Origin: Cymodocea nodosa
Taxonomy: Eukaryota; Streptophyta; Magnoliopsida; Alismatales; Cymodoceaceae
Length of the DNA stretch: 64,000 nt
Assembly: GCA_036874045.1 (NCBI GenBank)
Contig: CM072340.1
Location: 3,549,001 to 3,613,000, forward strand
Reading direction: 5' to 3'
In this document: positions 34,904 to 45,894 of the stretch, one piece after another
Numbering within the stretch: the stretch's first letter is position 1
Layout of the letters: each line of letters begins with the position of its first letter
Notes under the pieces: model-generated
What the model was told of the DNA's origin: nothing
The model's input: only the letters and a program-made list of their open reading frames with translations
Database searches by the model: none
Translations under genes and position numbers: made by a program

Positions 34904-37177
34904 TGTTGAGTATTTTGTTTCGATGATGTGTGCTGAATGAATATAATCATATTTGCTAAATTACTATTGCTTAAGTGAACTTACTTGTAATACAAAATGT
35001 AATGTTTGTATTACTTGTTTGATTCATTGAACAATATATTTTTCTGTAAAAATGTTCAATTATTATTCTTGTTTACAGAAAGAGTTGTAATTATATCTCG
35101 TATATATATATATATTCTCTGTAATTATCTTTTTGATTAATGACAAAAAGGGGGAGAAATATTATAAAGAGATGATCATGATCTTAATTGCATATATATA
35201 TTATAAAAGGAGATGCTATTTAAATGGTTATTGTAATCTGATAGATGATAATTAGAAAACTGATACTTATATAATTATTGACATTTGAGAGTTTTAGTTC
35301 TGAGAGGTAAAATTTACACAAATAATAGAAATAAGCTTAAGTGAACTTAAGTCAACAAACAAGTTTGTTGAATTAAAAGTTAACCCAACGAAGGTGATTT
35401 GTTGAGTTAAACATATTTAATAATTGATTTAATATGGTTTTGTCATCATAAAAAAGGGGGAGATTGTTGAGTATTTTGTTTTGATGATGTGTGCTGAATG
35501 AATATAATCATATTTGCTCAATTACTATTGCTTGTGAAAAGAAATTAAAATCATCAATTAATACAGAAAAAACTTACTGGCATAAATACTTGTCTGTATT
35601 GGATCTGAAGTTAATAACTAGTCGCTTCGTTGCATTAATTTCTCATTTAACTAAACGTTAAGTTAACGTGTGTTTTTATTGAAAAGCTTGTTATGTTTTA
35701 AAGTTATATCTTCTGTATCATGAACAGTGCACGTTTAGACAACTTGTTAAGTTAGAGTTTTGTTTGTATAGAGGTCATGTGAGAACTCGTTAAGTTAGAG
35801 GCTTAAAGGTTAAAATAGGTCACATGATAACTCGTTAAGTTAGTAAGTAAAATAAGAGACAAACTCGTTAAGTTAGTGTTATACACGTGGTGAAATTATT
35901 AGTTATGAATGTTGTATTGTATCACGTGAGGTGCACATGTTTATCTCGTTAAGTTATCATAACTAAATGAGTTGAGTTGCTATATTGAACACTAAGGCAA
36001 TGCGTTAGGTTAACGTTATAAACTTAAGTTGTTATTTTTTGCACGTGGTAAAATTCTTATTATAAAAACATTTGTTTATGACTGAATCGGTGAGTTAAAG
36101 CTTTTTTAGAGACTTACAGCCATAACTATCTGAAAGGTAACTTAAGTTATGTTTTCAGGTCTTGACACGTGTCTCACTAGTTTTATGATATAAAGAGTTT
36201 TTCGGTGACTTACAACCGTAACTATCCGAAACTTAAACTATTTTCGGTGAGTTATCGTTTAACCTTCCGAAAGAAAGGTTAAGCTGGTTCGTTGAGTTAG
36301 CATAACATTGCGGACTTAGTTTGTTGAGTTAGCTACAGTATTTGTCACGTGAAATGGCACATGAGGAACTCGTTAAGTTAGAAACGTTAAGTTATATATA
36401 TATACTTGTGTTACTCATTTAGTTAACATTAAAGTAACAACTTCGTATTACACTTGATGGAAAATTCTTTGGACGATAAAGTTTATTTTGCAGGAAATTT
36501 TTCAGAGATCCAAGACTGATGATTAAAGAAAATTCAAAATATAAGCATGGGTTAGAACGTGTGTGTTTCGATGAAGGAAAAAGAAAAGACGTGGAGAAGT
36601 GGAAAACTGGTAGTAGTTAAACGTGAAGGATATGCATGAAAGGAAGATACAGTATAAAAAGCATAGAATTCTCGTTGATCAAACCATCCCTGCACACCAA
36701 AAGAAAAATCTTTTTCAAGGATCAAAAACACCTCTTCGGGCAAAATCTCTCAAGTGGAAGAAAATTCAGTGAAGCAGAAAAGGTTAAATATATGTCGCTA
36801 AAGATTTTGAAGTATCAAGTGAAAGCAAATTCAGTGAAGCAGAGAAAGACAAGATATTCGTCATTGAAGACTTGCTGAAGAAGAAAAAGAAGAAAAAGAA
36901 AGATCTCAAATAGGGAGAAAAGTTTTAAATTCCACAAATTAGTTTTCTCTGTTTATAGTTATGAAATTGTTTAGATGATACATGGTATCGAGTTATAATT
37001 GCATCTATAGTTTCTGAGGAGAATTGAATTGTACATTGTAATTGAAACCTTGAATAAAAATGATTTTATGAAAATAATGTCTCGACTTATTTTTAAGTAT
37101 TAAAGTTTCAATTATATTTTAAAAAATATTAAAAATACACAATTCACCCCCCTCTTGTGTAGCCATACGATCCTACA
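34904..37177 (+). mobile_element. mini-B: short non-autonomous SireB derivative
   Basis: A 2274-base element with perfect ATCTA duplications. It keeps only about 70 bases of its 5' LTR (34904-34972), then a short patch and the 3' spacer of SireB (about 34990-35464, compare 59290-59774, with an extra polypurine tract near 35146-35157), then a full 3' LTR. No coding sequence remains. The internal deletion may have happened before or after insertion. Confidence 0.88.
35465..37177 (+). repeat. SireB LTR (3' LTR of mini-B)
   Basis: A 1713-base LTR, TGTTGAGTATTTTG to CGATCCTACA, preceded by AAAAAAGGGGGAGAT. Five spaced copies of CTCGTTAAGTTAG-like words lie between 35740 and 35960. CACGTG boxes, CCGAA hairpins (36190-36275), a TATATATATATA box (36393-36404) and a Lys/Glu-rich short frame follow. 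Best reference LTR for SireB in this window. Confidence 0.9.
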
Positions 37178-37340
37178 ATCTAATTTGTGTGAAAGGTTGT
37201 TTGTTTACTTCTAAAAAGGAATTTAGTGATATAGTCATAAAGATAAATTAACTAAGTAAAAACAGAAGTTAACAAATCCAAGTTTTTCTGGTGCGTTGCT
37301 GGAGATCCAACCAAGTTTTCTAGTGTCGTGCTGGGTAACC
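37178..37340 (-). mobile_element. LTR-A arm, copy A3, inner part
   Basis: Continuation of A3 after mini-B, matching 10446-10617: TTTGTGTGAAAGG, AACTAAGTAAAAACAG and the PBS-like tandem units up to GGGTAACC. Confidence 0.75.
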
Positions 37341-37365
37341 AAACAAGTTTTATGGCGCCTGTTCG
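37341..37365. repeat. Centre of palindrome 2
   Basis: A 25-base spacer containing AAGTTTTATGGCGCC between the two LTR-A arms, nearly identical to 10618-10642. It is also the mirror axis of the whole window. Confidence 0.7.
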
Positions 37366-39455
37366 ATTACCTAGCACGACACTAGAAAAACTTATTTGGA
37401 TCTCCAGCAAAGCACCAGAAAAACTATGATTTGTTAACTTCTATTTTTACTTAGTTAATTTATCTTTATGCCTATTCTTTTTCTTTTAGAAGTAAACAAA
37501 CAACCTTTAATACAATTTAGATATTAATTCCAATTTGTACTTTAACTGCAAGTGTACAGTGTCTATTGTATCAGTGTGCAAGTACAGGTCGATCCCACAG
37601 GGAATTGCTTAAGAGTTTAGAACTGCTCGTTTGTTAACAATCAAATTTATATATTCAATAAGCTCTCCGTTGAATTACAGTTAACTCAATGGACTAACCT
37701 CGTGGACTTAAGTTAACTCCACGAGCCTGTCTTTTCTTTTTAATACTGTTATTTACAGAGGAATTCGGCCAACCATTGGGTGGTTCCATAGATTGTAAAT
37801 AACATCAATTAAGCTCTTTAATGTTAGTAAACACTGGATTTATCATTAAGCAATACTAACATTCAGATAATTCAAACAGTAACCATTAAAATCTTTAAGT
37901 CTTTTGATCGAACCAATTTCAATAAACTGTAAAACTAAAACTAACATAAAGCAATCACAACACTGACAAAGATAACATTAATCACGATACAACACAAACA
38001 ATACAACACTCAAATACAACATACAAACATAGATAAATTATTTTTGGTATTTTTGTTTTAATATGAACATGGAAATGGGCGAAAGGTGAAATGTAAAGTA
38101 ATCTCAATCGATAGTAAATACTTCTGTCACTACATACGACACGATTACACCATTGAAAATTAAACCACTTACAATTCTGTCTCCTCTCCCTATAGAATCG
38201 TGAGTCCAGAATTGTAAGATGATCTCCTCTTCAACATATAGGCATCAACCTGAAGTCAAGGCTAGAAGCTTTACGATCTCCTGAAATATGAGTTGGCACT
38301 TGGTGAAAATAGCTTCCCTTCCCGCGACGTGATCACTCTTGGCAATGGTTGTCAGGCACCGTGTTTGGCTCGGAATCGACCTGACATCAAGAAAGTATTC
38401 TCACACACCTCCGATGGTTGGTGATTGTGGTGGTGATGATGGTGGTAACGATGGTTGGTGTGGTACTTTGGAGAATTGCCGATATTGTTTGCAGAAGGCT
38501 AAGTGTTCCTCCTCTATACACACTAGCCGTCCATCGATCACATACACATTTTACTTCTTTTTCTTCTTTTCTTTTATATTTCTTTAGTGGTAACTGCTTC
38601 TACTTGAATGGTCGGTTGGATTTCCTTCATTGATATCAACGACGATGATTTCTTCTCTCTTCGACGAGTGAATTCCTTCGTGATACGTGCGATCGTGGTT
38701 TTTCCTTCCAACTATCCTGTTTCTGCAACTGCTATAGTGGCATATTAGAAAATAAATAGTCCATGGAGTTACAGATAACTCAGCGGACTTACCTCGTTGA
38801 TTTAACTATAAAACACGTGCATAAATTTAACTATCTGATGCTCAGGTGCATTTCGGATACTTACAAACTTAACTATCCGATGCTCAGATGCATTTCGGAT
38901 AGTTATAGATAACTCACCGAAAATCCTCTTAAGTCACTTTCCCAGAACATGACACGTGTCCACAACTATTTTATAAATAAAAAGAGATTTCGGAGAGTTA
39001 CACATATAACTATTCAATGCCCAGCTGCAATTTCGGATAGTTATAGATAACTCACCGAAAGTTCACTTAAATCATGCATTATGGTTTCGACACGTGTACT
39101 TCAGGAAATAATAAAATATTCTTTTAGAACATAACTGTTCGGCAATTAAACATAACTATCCAATAAATGCTCGGTCTGTTAAACATAATTATTCAAACTA
39201 TGTTCGGTATGTTAAACATAACTGTCCAAACTATTAGAAAATTTGGATACTTAAGAATTTCACAGCCTGCAACTTACCGACAATTCAGAAATGTATTAAA
39301 TTAACATTAATTCCTCCAATTTAAGCAGATTCTTTAATTAAAGCATATAACAGTGCAATTATAACATAATAGCTTAATTCTCATATGATAAGCTAAATAT
39401 TATGCAATTAACCATCATTTAACTGTTAATAATATGCACTTTTTCATTCTAATCA
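37366..39455 (+). mobile_element. LTR-A arm, copy A4, with 3' LTR end
   Basis: Most complete right arm, reading on the plus strand into a primer binding site at 39456. It includes the CGATCCCACAGGGA block near 37590, a TTTATATATTC box near 37647-37657, hairpins at 37670-37720 and 38760-39060, the short ORF with a stop near 38300, and AACATAACTGTCC-type repeats near 39130-39230. The end TTCTAATCA gives the expected terminal CA. The start of the LTR proper within the arm is unclear. Confidence 0.75.
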
Positions 39456-39470
39456 GTGTCGTTGCCGGGG
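39456..39470 (+). other. Primer binding site like tRNA-Asp
   Basis: GTGTCGTTGCCGGGG matches the last 15 bases of TGGCGCCGTTGCCGGGG, the Athila-type site complementary to plant tRNA-Asp, with two C-to-T changes. It fixes the sense of LTR-A. Confidence 0.8.
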
Positions 39471-39547
39471 AATTAATATAAGTAACTGTTAGAGATGTTT
39501 TGTTTTAATAGCCAGAGTGTTGTGTGTTTTCTTCTATAATTGAGAAT

Positions 39548-39658
39548 ATGGCATATGCTTATGCTCAAAGATTTCTGAAACCTATAGTTAGCATATGTGA
39601 ATTCTGCAATTCTAAAGGACACAACATTTTTGACTGTTTGAAACTAAGACGTTTGTAG
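39548..39658 (+). CDS. Mini-ORF with a CCHC zinc knuckle
   Basis: A 36-codon ORF, the first ATG region after the primer site, starting MAYAYAQRFLKP. It contains CEFCNSKGHNIFDC, a full C-X2-C-X4-H-X4-C knuckle as in retroviral nucleocapsids, which bind genomic RNA. Its stop TAG runs into ATG of the next ORF (TAGATG), suggesting stop-restart or readthrough. No capsid Gag lies between primer site and this ORF. Only one copy is complete here; the mirror copy lost this part. Confidence 0.5.
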   Translation: MAYAYAQRFLKPIVSICEFCNSKGHNIFDCLKLRRL

Positions 39659-39862
39659 ATGGCTAGATCCCATGAACAACAAATGAATTATCCTCAATAT
39701 GATAAAGCTGAGTATGAGAATCCTATAGTTTATCCAATTGATGGTCAGTATAGAATGTGTAGTATGTTGAGAGACACTGAAGTTTGGGATAGGTATGATA
39801 GACTACAGCATAGTATAGAGCAAAACCTAGACAAACTAGAATACTTTATGTGTCAACAATAA
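39659..39862 (+). CDS. Second leader ORF of the Athila-like element
   Basis: A 67-codon ORF abutting the knuckle ORF, starting MARSHEQQMNYPQY, with RYDRLQHSIEQ and ending KLEYFMCQQ. The same end and stop occur in the mirror copy near 33400-33450, so the stop is ancestral. It probably belongs to the Gag-Pol linker. Function is not recognised. Confidence 0.45.
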   Translation: MARSHEQQMNYPQYDKAEYENPIVYPIDGQYRMCSMLRDTEVWDRYDRLQHSIEQNLDKLEYFMCQQ

Positions 39863-39884
39863 GAAGTCAACAAATTAAACTAGA

Positions 39885-40507
39885 GAGTACGTATAGACTA
39901 TAGAGAGCTAAACGCTGTGACTACGAAAGATCATTTTTCCTTACCTTTTATAGATCAAATGCTAGACGGGTAAGAATATTTTTGTTTCCTAGACGAGTAT
40001 TCAGGTTATAATCAAATTCTAGTAGCATTAGAGGATCAAGAGAAAACAACTTTCACCTATCCTAAAGGAACTTATGCTTTTAAGAGAATGTCATTCGGAT
40101 TATGCAATGCACCAACTACCTTTCAAAGGTGTATGCAAGGCATATTTACTAGAAGGACTGAAGATTTTTTAGAAATATTTATGGATGATTTTATTGTATA
40201 TGGCAACTCATATGGAGTTTGTTTAAAAAATTTAGACCTAATATTAAAATACTGTGTGAAAAAAGTCTGGTTTTAAATTGGGAAAAATGTCACTTCATGG
40301 TTAAACAAGGAATAGTCTTAGGGCATGTTGTTTCAAAGAAAGGGTTGGAAGTAGATAAAGCTAAAATAGAAGTAATTTCAAATTTACCAGAACCTAAATC
40401 AGTAAAAGATATTAGATCATTTCTAGGACATGTTGGTTTTTATAGAAGATTTATTAAAAACTTTAGCAAGATAGCTAGACCTTTAACTAATCTATTAAAA
40501 GATAATA
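39885..40507 (+). pseudogene. Athila-like RT fragment, deleted copy
   Basis: Begins mid-RT with a VRIDYRELNAVT-like block. The gag-pol linker, protease and RT start are deleted between about 39870 and 39890. It keeps [42 protein letters not shown] and FYRRFIKNFSKIARPL. A stop at the LDG position and a frameshift near 40260 break it. It ends at LLKD, where a truncated SireB LTR joins; compare 31145-31150 in the minus copy. Confidence 0.85.
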
Positions 40508-41463
40508 CTTTACAACTTACAACCGTAACTATTCGAAACTTAAACTATTTTCGGTGAGTTATCGTTTAACCTTCTGAAAGAAAGGTTAAGCTGGTTCGTT
40601 GAGTTAGCATAACACCACAGACTTAGTTTGTTGAGTTAGCTACAGTACTTGTCACATGAAATGGCACATGAGGAACTCGTTAAGTTAGAAACGTTAAGTT
40701 GCTCGTTTAGTTAACATTAAAGTAACGACTTCGTATTACACTTGATGGAAAATTCTTTGGACGAGAAAGTTTATTTTGTAGGAAATTTTTCAGAGATCCA
40801 GGACTGATGATTAAAGAAAATTTGAAATATAAACGTGGGTTAGAACGTGTGTGTTTCGATGAAGGAAAAAGAAAAGATGTGGAGAAGTGAAAAACTGGTA
40901 GTGGTTAAACGTGAAGGATATGCATGAAATGAAGATACAGTATAAAAGGCATAAATTCTCGTTGATCAAACCATCCCTGCACACCAAAAGAAAAATCTTT
41001 TTTAGGGATCAAAAACACCTCTTCGGGCAAAATCTCTCAAGGGGAAGAAAATTCAGTGAATCAGAAAAGGTTAAATATATGTCGCTGAAGATTTGAAGTA
41101 TCAAGTGAAAGCAAATTCGGTGAAGCAGAGAAAGACAAGATATTCATCATTGAAGAATTGCTGAAGAAGTAAAAGAAGAAAAAGAAATATCTCAAACATG
41201 GAGAAAAGTTTTAAATTCCGTAAATTAGTTTTCTTTGTTTGTAGTTATGAAATTGTTTAGATGATACATGGAATCGAGTTATAATTGCATCTACAATTTC
41301 TAAGGAGAATTGAATTGTACATTGTAATTGAAACCTTGAATAAAAATGATTTTATGAAAACAATGTCTCGACTTGTTTTTGAGTATTAAATAATCAATTA
41401 TATTTCAGAAAATATTAAAAATACACAATTCACCCCCCTCTTGTATAGCCATATGATCCTACA
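40508..41463 (+). mobile_element. SireB copy B1, truncated 5' LTR
   Basis: Matches 36207-37177, so about the first 740 bases are missing. The TATATATATATA box of the reference LTR is also deleted: GTTAAGTT joins directly to GCTCGTTTAG near 40698. It ends ATCCTACA at 41463, right before the primer site. Such an LTR should not drive transcription from its normal TATA. Confidence 0.85.
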
Positions 41464-41465
41464 AG

Positions 41466-41477
41466 TGGTATCAGAGC
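41466..41477 (+). other. SireB primer binding site (initiator tRNA-Met)
   Basis: TGGTATCAGAGC, an exact copy of the usual plant copia site, two bases after the LTR. Confidence 0.93.
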
Positions 41478-41663
41478 TTTGTTAATAATCTTTGATATAA
41501 AATCGATACCAACTTATTTAATATCATTGCTTATTCTACCTTCCTTGTTTTTAAACAGAAATTAATATCTGAGCAGACGTTTAACTTTCTTGATTTAAGG
41601 CTCAAGTTGTTTTAAAGCTTTTAGACTGTTTAAAATCAAATAGGTTGAAAAATCTAAGGTAAG

Positions 41664-44008
41664 ATGGCTATTGGAAATGGTAATTTTTCTTTATATGAAG
41701 GCTAAAATCTTAATCGTCCTCCTTTATTTGATAGAATATATTTTGAATATTGGAAATATAGGATGACTATTTTTCTTCAAAGTATAGATTATAAGTTGTG
41801 GTTCATGATTTCTAAACCATATACTCCATTAACTACTCCTTATAATACTTAGACAATTACTGAAAAAGAAAATGAAACTTTGAATGTTAAGGGCTTAAAT
41901 ATTTTATTTTGTGCATTGAGTTATGAACAATTCAGTAAAGTGTCGGCATATAAATCTGCTTATGAGGTGTGGCATGCATTAGAAGTTTCACATGAAGGTA
42001 CTTCTCAAGTTAAAGAGACTAAAATAAACATGTTGATTTATAAGTATGAACTCTTTAAGATGCGTGAAGACGAAAATATTTGTGAGATGTTTTCCAGATT
42101 TCTTGATATCATAAAATCTTTAAAATGTTTAGGAAAGAATTTTGAACAGAAGGATTTGGTGAGGAAAATTCTCAGATCCCTAAGTTCTAAATGGTCTCAG
42201 AAAGTAACATCAATTGAGGAATCACGAGATTTAAATGTTTATACTATGAATGAACTTATAGGTAACTTAAAAACTTATGAAGTTCAATTAAATGAATCAC
42301 TGAGTCACAACAAACTAAAAATGAAGAAAGAAATAGCCTTCGAATTTAATTCAGATTCTGATAAATCTACTGATTCTGACGAGGATTTGATTTTGTTGAC
42401 TAGGAAATTCAAGAAAGCATGGAAAACTAGGAAACAGCAAAGGAACAAAAATGATAAACCCTCAACGTCAAAATCACTGAATGACAAGAATTCTTCATCC
42501 AGAAAGTATGTATGTTACAATTGTAAGAAACATGGACATCTTTCTCCAGATTGTCCTATGAGGAAAAATGAAAAGCAAAGTAGGACAAATCAGAAGAAGA
42601 CGACTCAGAAAACTTAGAAAAAGTTTTACAAAAAAAAGGCTTTGAAGGTCACTTGGGATGACACATCTGAAGAGTCTGAATCTGAAGATTCAGCATCAAA
42701 ATCTTCACATTCAGAAGGAGAACAAGAGTTAGAAGACGCTGCTCATGTGTGCTTCATGGCAGATGAGTTTGAGGTAATATCTGATCCTGAAAGTCATTCA
42801 GATTTTAACTTTGATGAATTATTATGTACTTATCATGCATTATTACAAAAACTTAAAGTATGTAAACTGGAAAATAAGAATATTAGAAAATCTTCATCCA
42901 TTATGGAAGAAGAAAATTGTTTCCTGTCTACTACTTTAGAAAAGTTTAAATGTGATAATAAAAATCATGCTAGAGATTTGCAAAAATTTAGATTTAATGA
43001 ATGTATCTTGCATGAAAAAATACAGAATATAAATGCTGAAAAATTAAAGATAGAATCTGAAAATGAAATGTTGAGAAACAATATAAATGAACTTGAATTA
43101 GAGATAGATAAATTAAAATTGAGAGAGCTAGATTTAAATTGTACCATTGAGAAATGGAATTTAAGTTAAACTAAGTTAGACAAACTAACTAGTACCCCAG
43201 TAGTGTCTTATAAATTTGGCTTAGGATTTGATTATCTTGAATATCCTGAATCTCAAGCCAATAAAGAATTTATTAGTTGTAGTTCAAGTAAATCTAAGAC
43301 TAAAATTCCTTTTATTATGAAACAAGGTAATAAATATGTAGAAGTAGGTACTTCAAGGGATGAATCATGTAGTAATAATATAAATCAATGTGATTTGTTA
43401 AATTGTACTTCTAACATGACTATTAATGTTTCTAAAAATCTTGTTTCCTGTTTTGGAAATTCAGTTTCTAATGTTTCTAAAATTTCAGACAATTGTAATA
43501 AACTGAAAAATCAAAAACCTGAGCATGTAATTCAATACACTAGTATTAGACTAATTACTCATTCTGCATGTGATAAAACTAAAAATTCTTGTGTAGAAAA
43601 AGATTTTGTATGTACATACAATGTTAATACAAGTACAAAATCTTGGTATGAACTTACTGAAATGTATGAGCATGACCAAAATAAACTAAAATCTGATAAA
43701 AGTCTGTTTGGTCTTGGTTATACTACATCTGTAAACAAAAAGAATGATTGTAAAAGCAATAATGCTATATGTGAGTATGAAGCTAATGATAAATCGATAG
43801 TACTTACAATTAATAAGAATATAAATGATAATGTTAAACTATTTTTAAACAAAAAGTAGAAATATGCATTTAATGAACTTGGTCCTCAACAACATTGGGT
43901 ACCAAGAAAAAGTTTTTCTTAATTTGTGTTGTAGGAGGAAACAACATCAAAATGGATCTTGGACAGTGGAGCGTCAAGTCACATGACCGGATAGAAAAGT
44001 CTACTACA
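41664..44008 (+). pseudogene. SireB B1 gag and protease stub
   Basis: Copia Gag starting MAIGNGNFSLYEG. It includes a UBN2-like domain (PLFDRIYFEYWKYRM, LSYEQFSKVSAYKSAYEVW, SRFLDIIKSLKCLG), the zinc knuckle CYNCKKHGHLSPDCP, a long acidic and coiled-coil region (KVTWDDTSEE, VCFMADEFEV, LENKNIRKSSSI), and the protease site WILDSGASSHMTG. Stops at 41703, 41850, 42615 (CAG in B2), 43167 and 43857, plus a TAG right after HMTG. The protease is cut at about 44008 and joins the end of RT. Confidence 0.88.
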
Positions 44009-44850
44009 TTCTAGGACTTCAAATTAAGCAAATGGATAAAGGTATATTTTTAAATCAGAAAAAATATGAAGATGAAATACTTAAGAAATTTAATTTTAAT
44101 GATACAAGGATTTGAGGAACTCCTATGAGCACTACTTTAAAGTTAGATATTGATGACATAGGAAAATCTATAGATCAAAGAAAATACAGAAGTATGATTG
44201 GTTCTTTACTTTATTTGACTACTAGTAGACTTGATATTATGTTTGCTGTGTGTGTTTGTACTAGATTTCAATCTAATCCTAAAGAATCACACTTAATTGC
44301 AGTTAAAAGAATATTTAGATATATACAAGGAACTAAAAATTTCGGACTATATTATTCTAAGGATAGTTCAATAGATCTTATAGGATATATTGATGTTGAT
44401 TATGCAGGATCTAAATCTGATAGGAAGAGTACCAGTGGCACATGTCAATTATTGGGAAATAATTTGGTGTCACGGTTTAGTAAAAAGCAAAACTGTGTAG
44501 AACTTTCTACTACAGAAGGTGAATATGTTGCTGTTGCACTGTGTTGCACTCAGATTCTATGGATAAGGCAAACTTTAGAAGATTTTGGATTATCTTATGA
44601 TATAATTGAGATTTATTGTGATAGTAGTTTTGCAATAAATCTTTCCAAAAATCCTGTATTACATTCAAGAGCAAAGCATATAGAGGTTAGACATCATTTT
44701 CTAAGAGATAACGTAATTAAAGGAAAAATTAAATTAGAATTTGTGTCTAGTAAAAATCAATTAGCTGATATATTTACAAAACCTCTAGACGAAAATACAT
44801 TCTACAACATTAGATTAAATTTAGGTATTTGTAGGCTATGTGATGTGTAA
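44009..44850 (+). pseudogene. SireB B1 RT tail and RNase H
   Basis: Begins LGLQIKQMDKGIF, the end of a copia RT, directly after the protease stub, so integrase and the catalytic RT are gone. RNase H motifs: SLLYLTTSRLDIMFA, GYIDVDYAGSKSDRKSTSG, STTEGEY, CDSSFAINLSKNPVLHSRAKH and a final LGICRLCDV. One stop lies before GTPMSTTLK. Confidence 0.88.
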
Positions 44851-45806
44851 AAAGCTTAAACTCCACATAAAAAGATAAATATTATTGATGATGTTGTTCA
44901 CCTCATAGATATTATATAGTTATTATAAATATCTAAAGTAATATCAAAACTACTGCTTAAGATATTATGTATTTATTGTAAAATCATAGTAGTATCTTAT
45001 TGATTTTAAGTAGTTTATCAATTTTAATGGTTTTTACGATTTTAAGTGGAAGTGTAAATGAAAAACATTAAATACTTCTGACATTCTAAAATTATGATTA
45101 AATGTTTTCTTTGAATCAAGGAAAATGCATATGATCATGCATAAATTTGACTTAATTGATTAAACTTGTAGAATAAGTTATATGTAACTCATCTTAAACT
45201 GTTAATCAAAAGTATAAGCTTATTGAAATTGATTCATATTCTCAGTACAATCATAGAAGTAAAAAAAATTGTATGAGATTTGTGTTTTATTGCATCTGTA
45301 TTAATGAAATACATATATACTGTGCTTAAAATGAAAAGTGCTTACAAAGTGAAATTCTTTGAGAGTTTATTGATCAGTTTGATCACGAGCCTTTTGTACT
45401 TGAACAGATAGGTATGTAAGGATTACTATCTTGAAAAAAGATTCTTTAAATCTGGCAACCTAAGGTCCTGATCAAATCTGGGATTGTTGACTAAAAGCTC
45501 ATTACATGGGTACATTAGAAAGCTCTTGTATGATTCAAGCTTTTCAAACTAACTTTTAAAGAAAATTATCAATATTCACTATTTTGAAAAAAAAAAAAAT
45601 ATATTGTTTCATTAATTACAGATATCTTTGAATCACGTATAGTTTCTACCAATATGACTACTGATTTATTGAATCAACATTAGTACTTTTGAAAATGTTT
45701 ATTTGAGATACATTCTTTTATTCTCCTTGAATTAATCACATTGAGTTCACAATTATGTTTTGATTCATATACAGTAGAAATTGATTCTGGAAATCATTTT
45801 TGATGA
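44851..45806 (+). other. SireB B1 post-pol spacer
   Basis: Close match to 55416-56368 of B2. AT-rich, with a poly-A run near 45587-45599, and no gene. It ends near 45806 (CATTTTTGATGAG), where unit E text begins in place of SireB's own ORF3 region. Confidence 0.7.
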
Positions 45807-45860
45807 GAAAGCAAGAGTTGGTTTGGGAAATAACCCGATTACCCACCTAAACTTAGGGCT

Positions 45861-45868
45861 TATTTAAA
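45861..45868 (+). promoter_or_regulatory. TATTTAAA box upstream of unit E ORF3 (plus copy)
   Basis: TATTTAAA followed by CTAGGGTTTTGGGG; counterpart of 28864-28871. Putative internal promoter, judged by position and conservation between the two copies. Confidence 0.45.
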
Positions 45869-45894
45869 CTAAAACCTAGGGTTTTGGGGGCATT

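Noticed and set aside
35740..36300. Regularly spaced short repeats as a CRISPR array
   Set aside because: Repeats are 9-13 bases, imperfect, inside plant LTRs, with no cas genes.
39456..39470. tRNA gene fragment
   Set aside because: Only the complement of a tRNA 3' end; position after an LTR shows it is a primer binding site.
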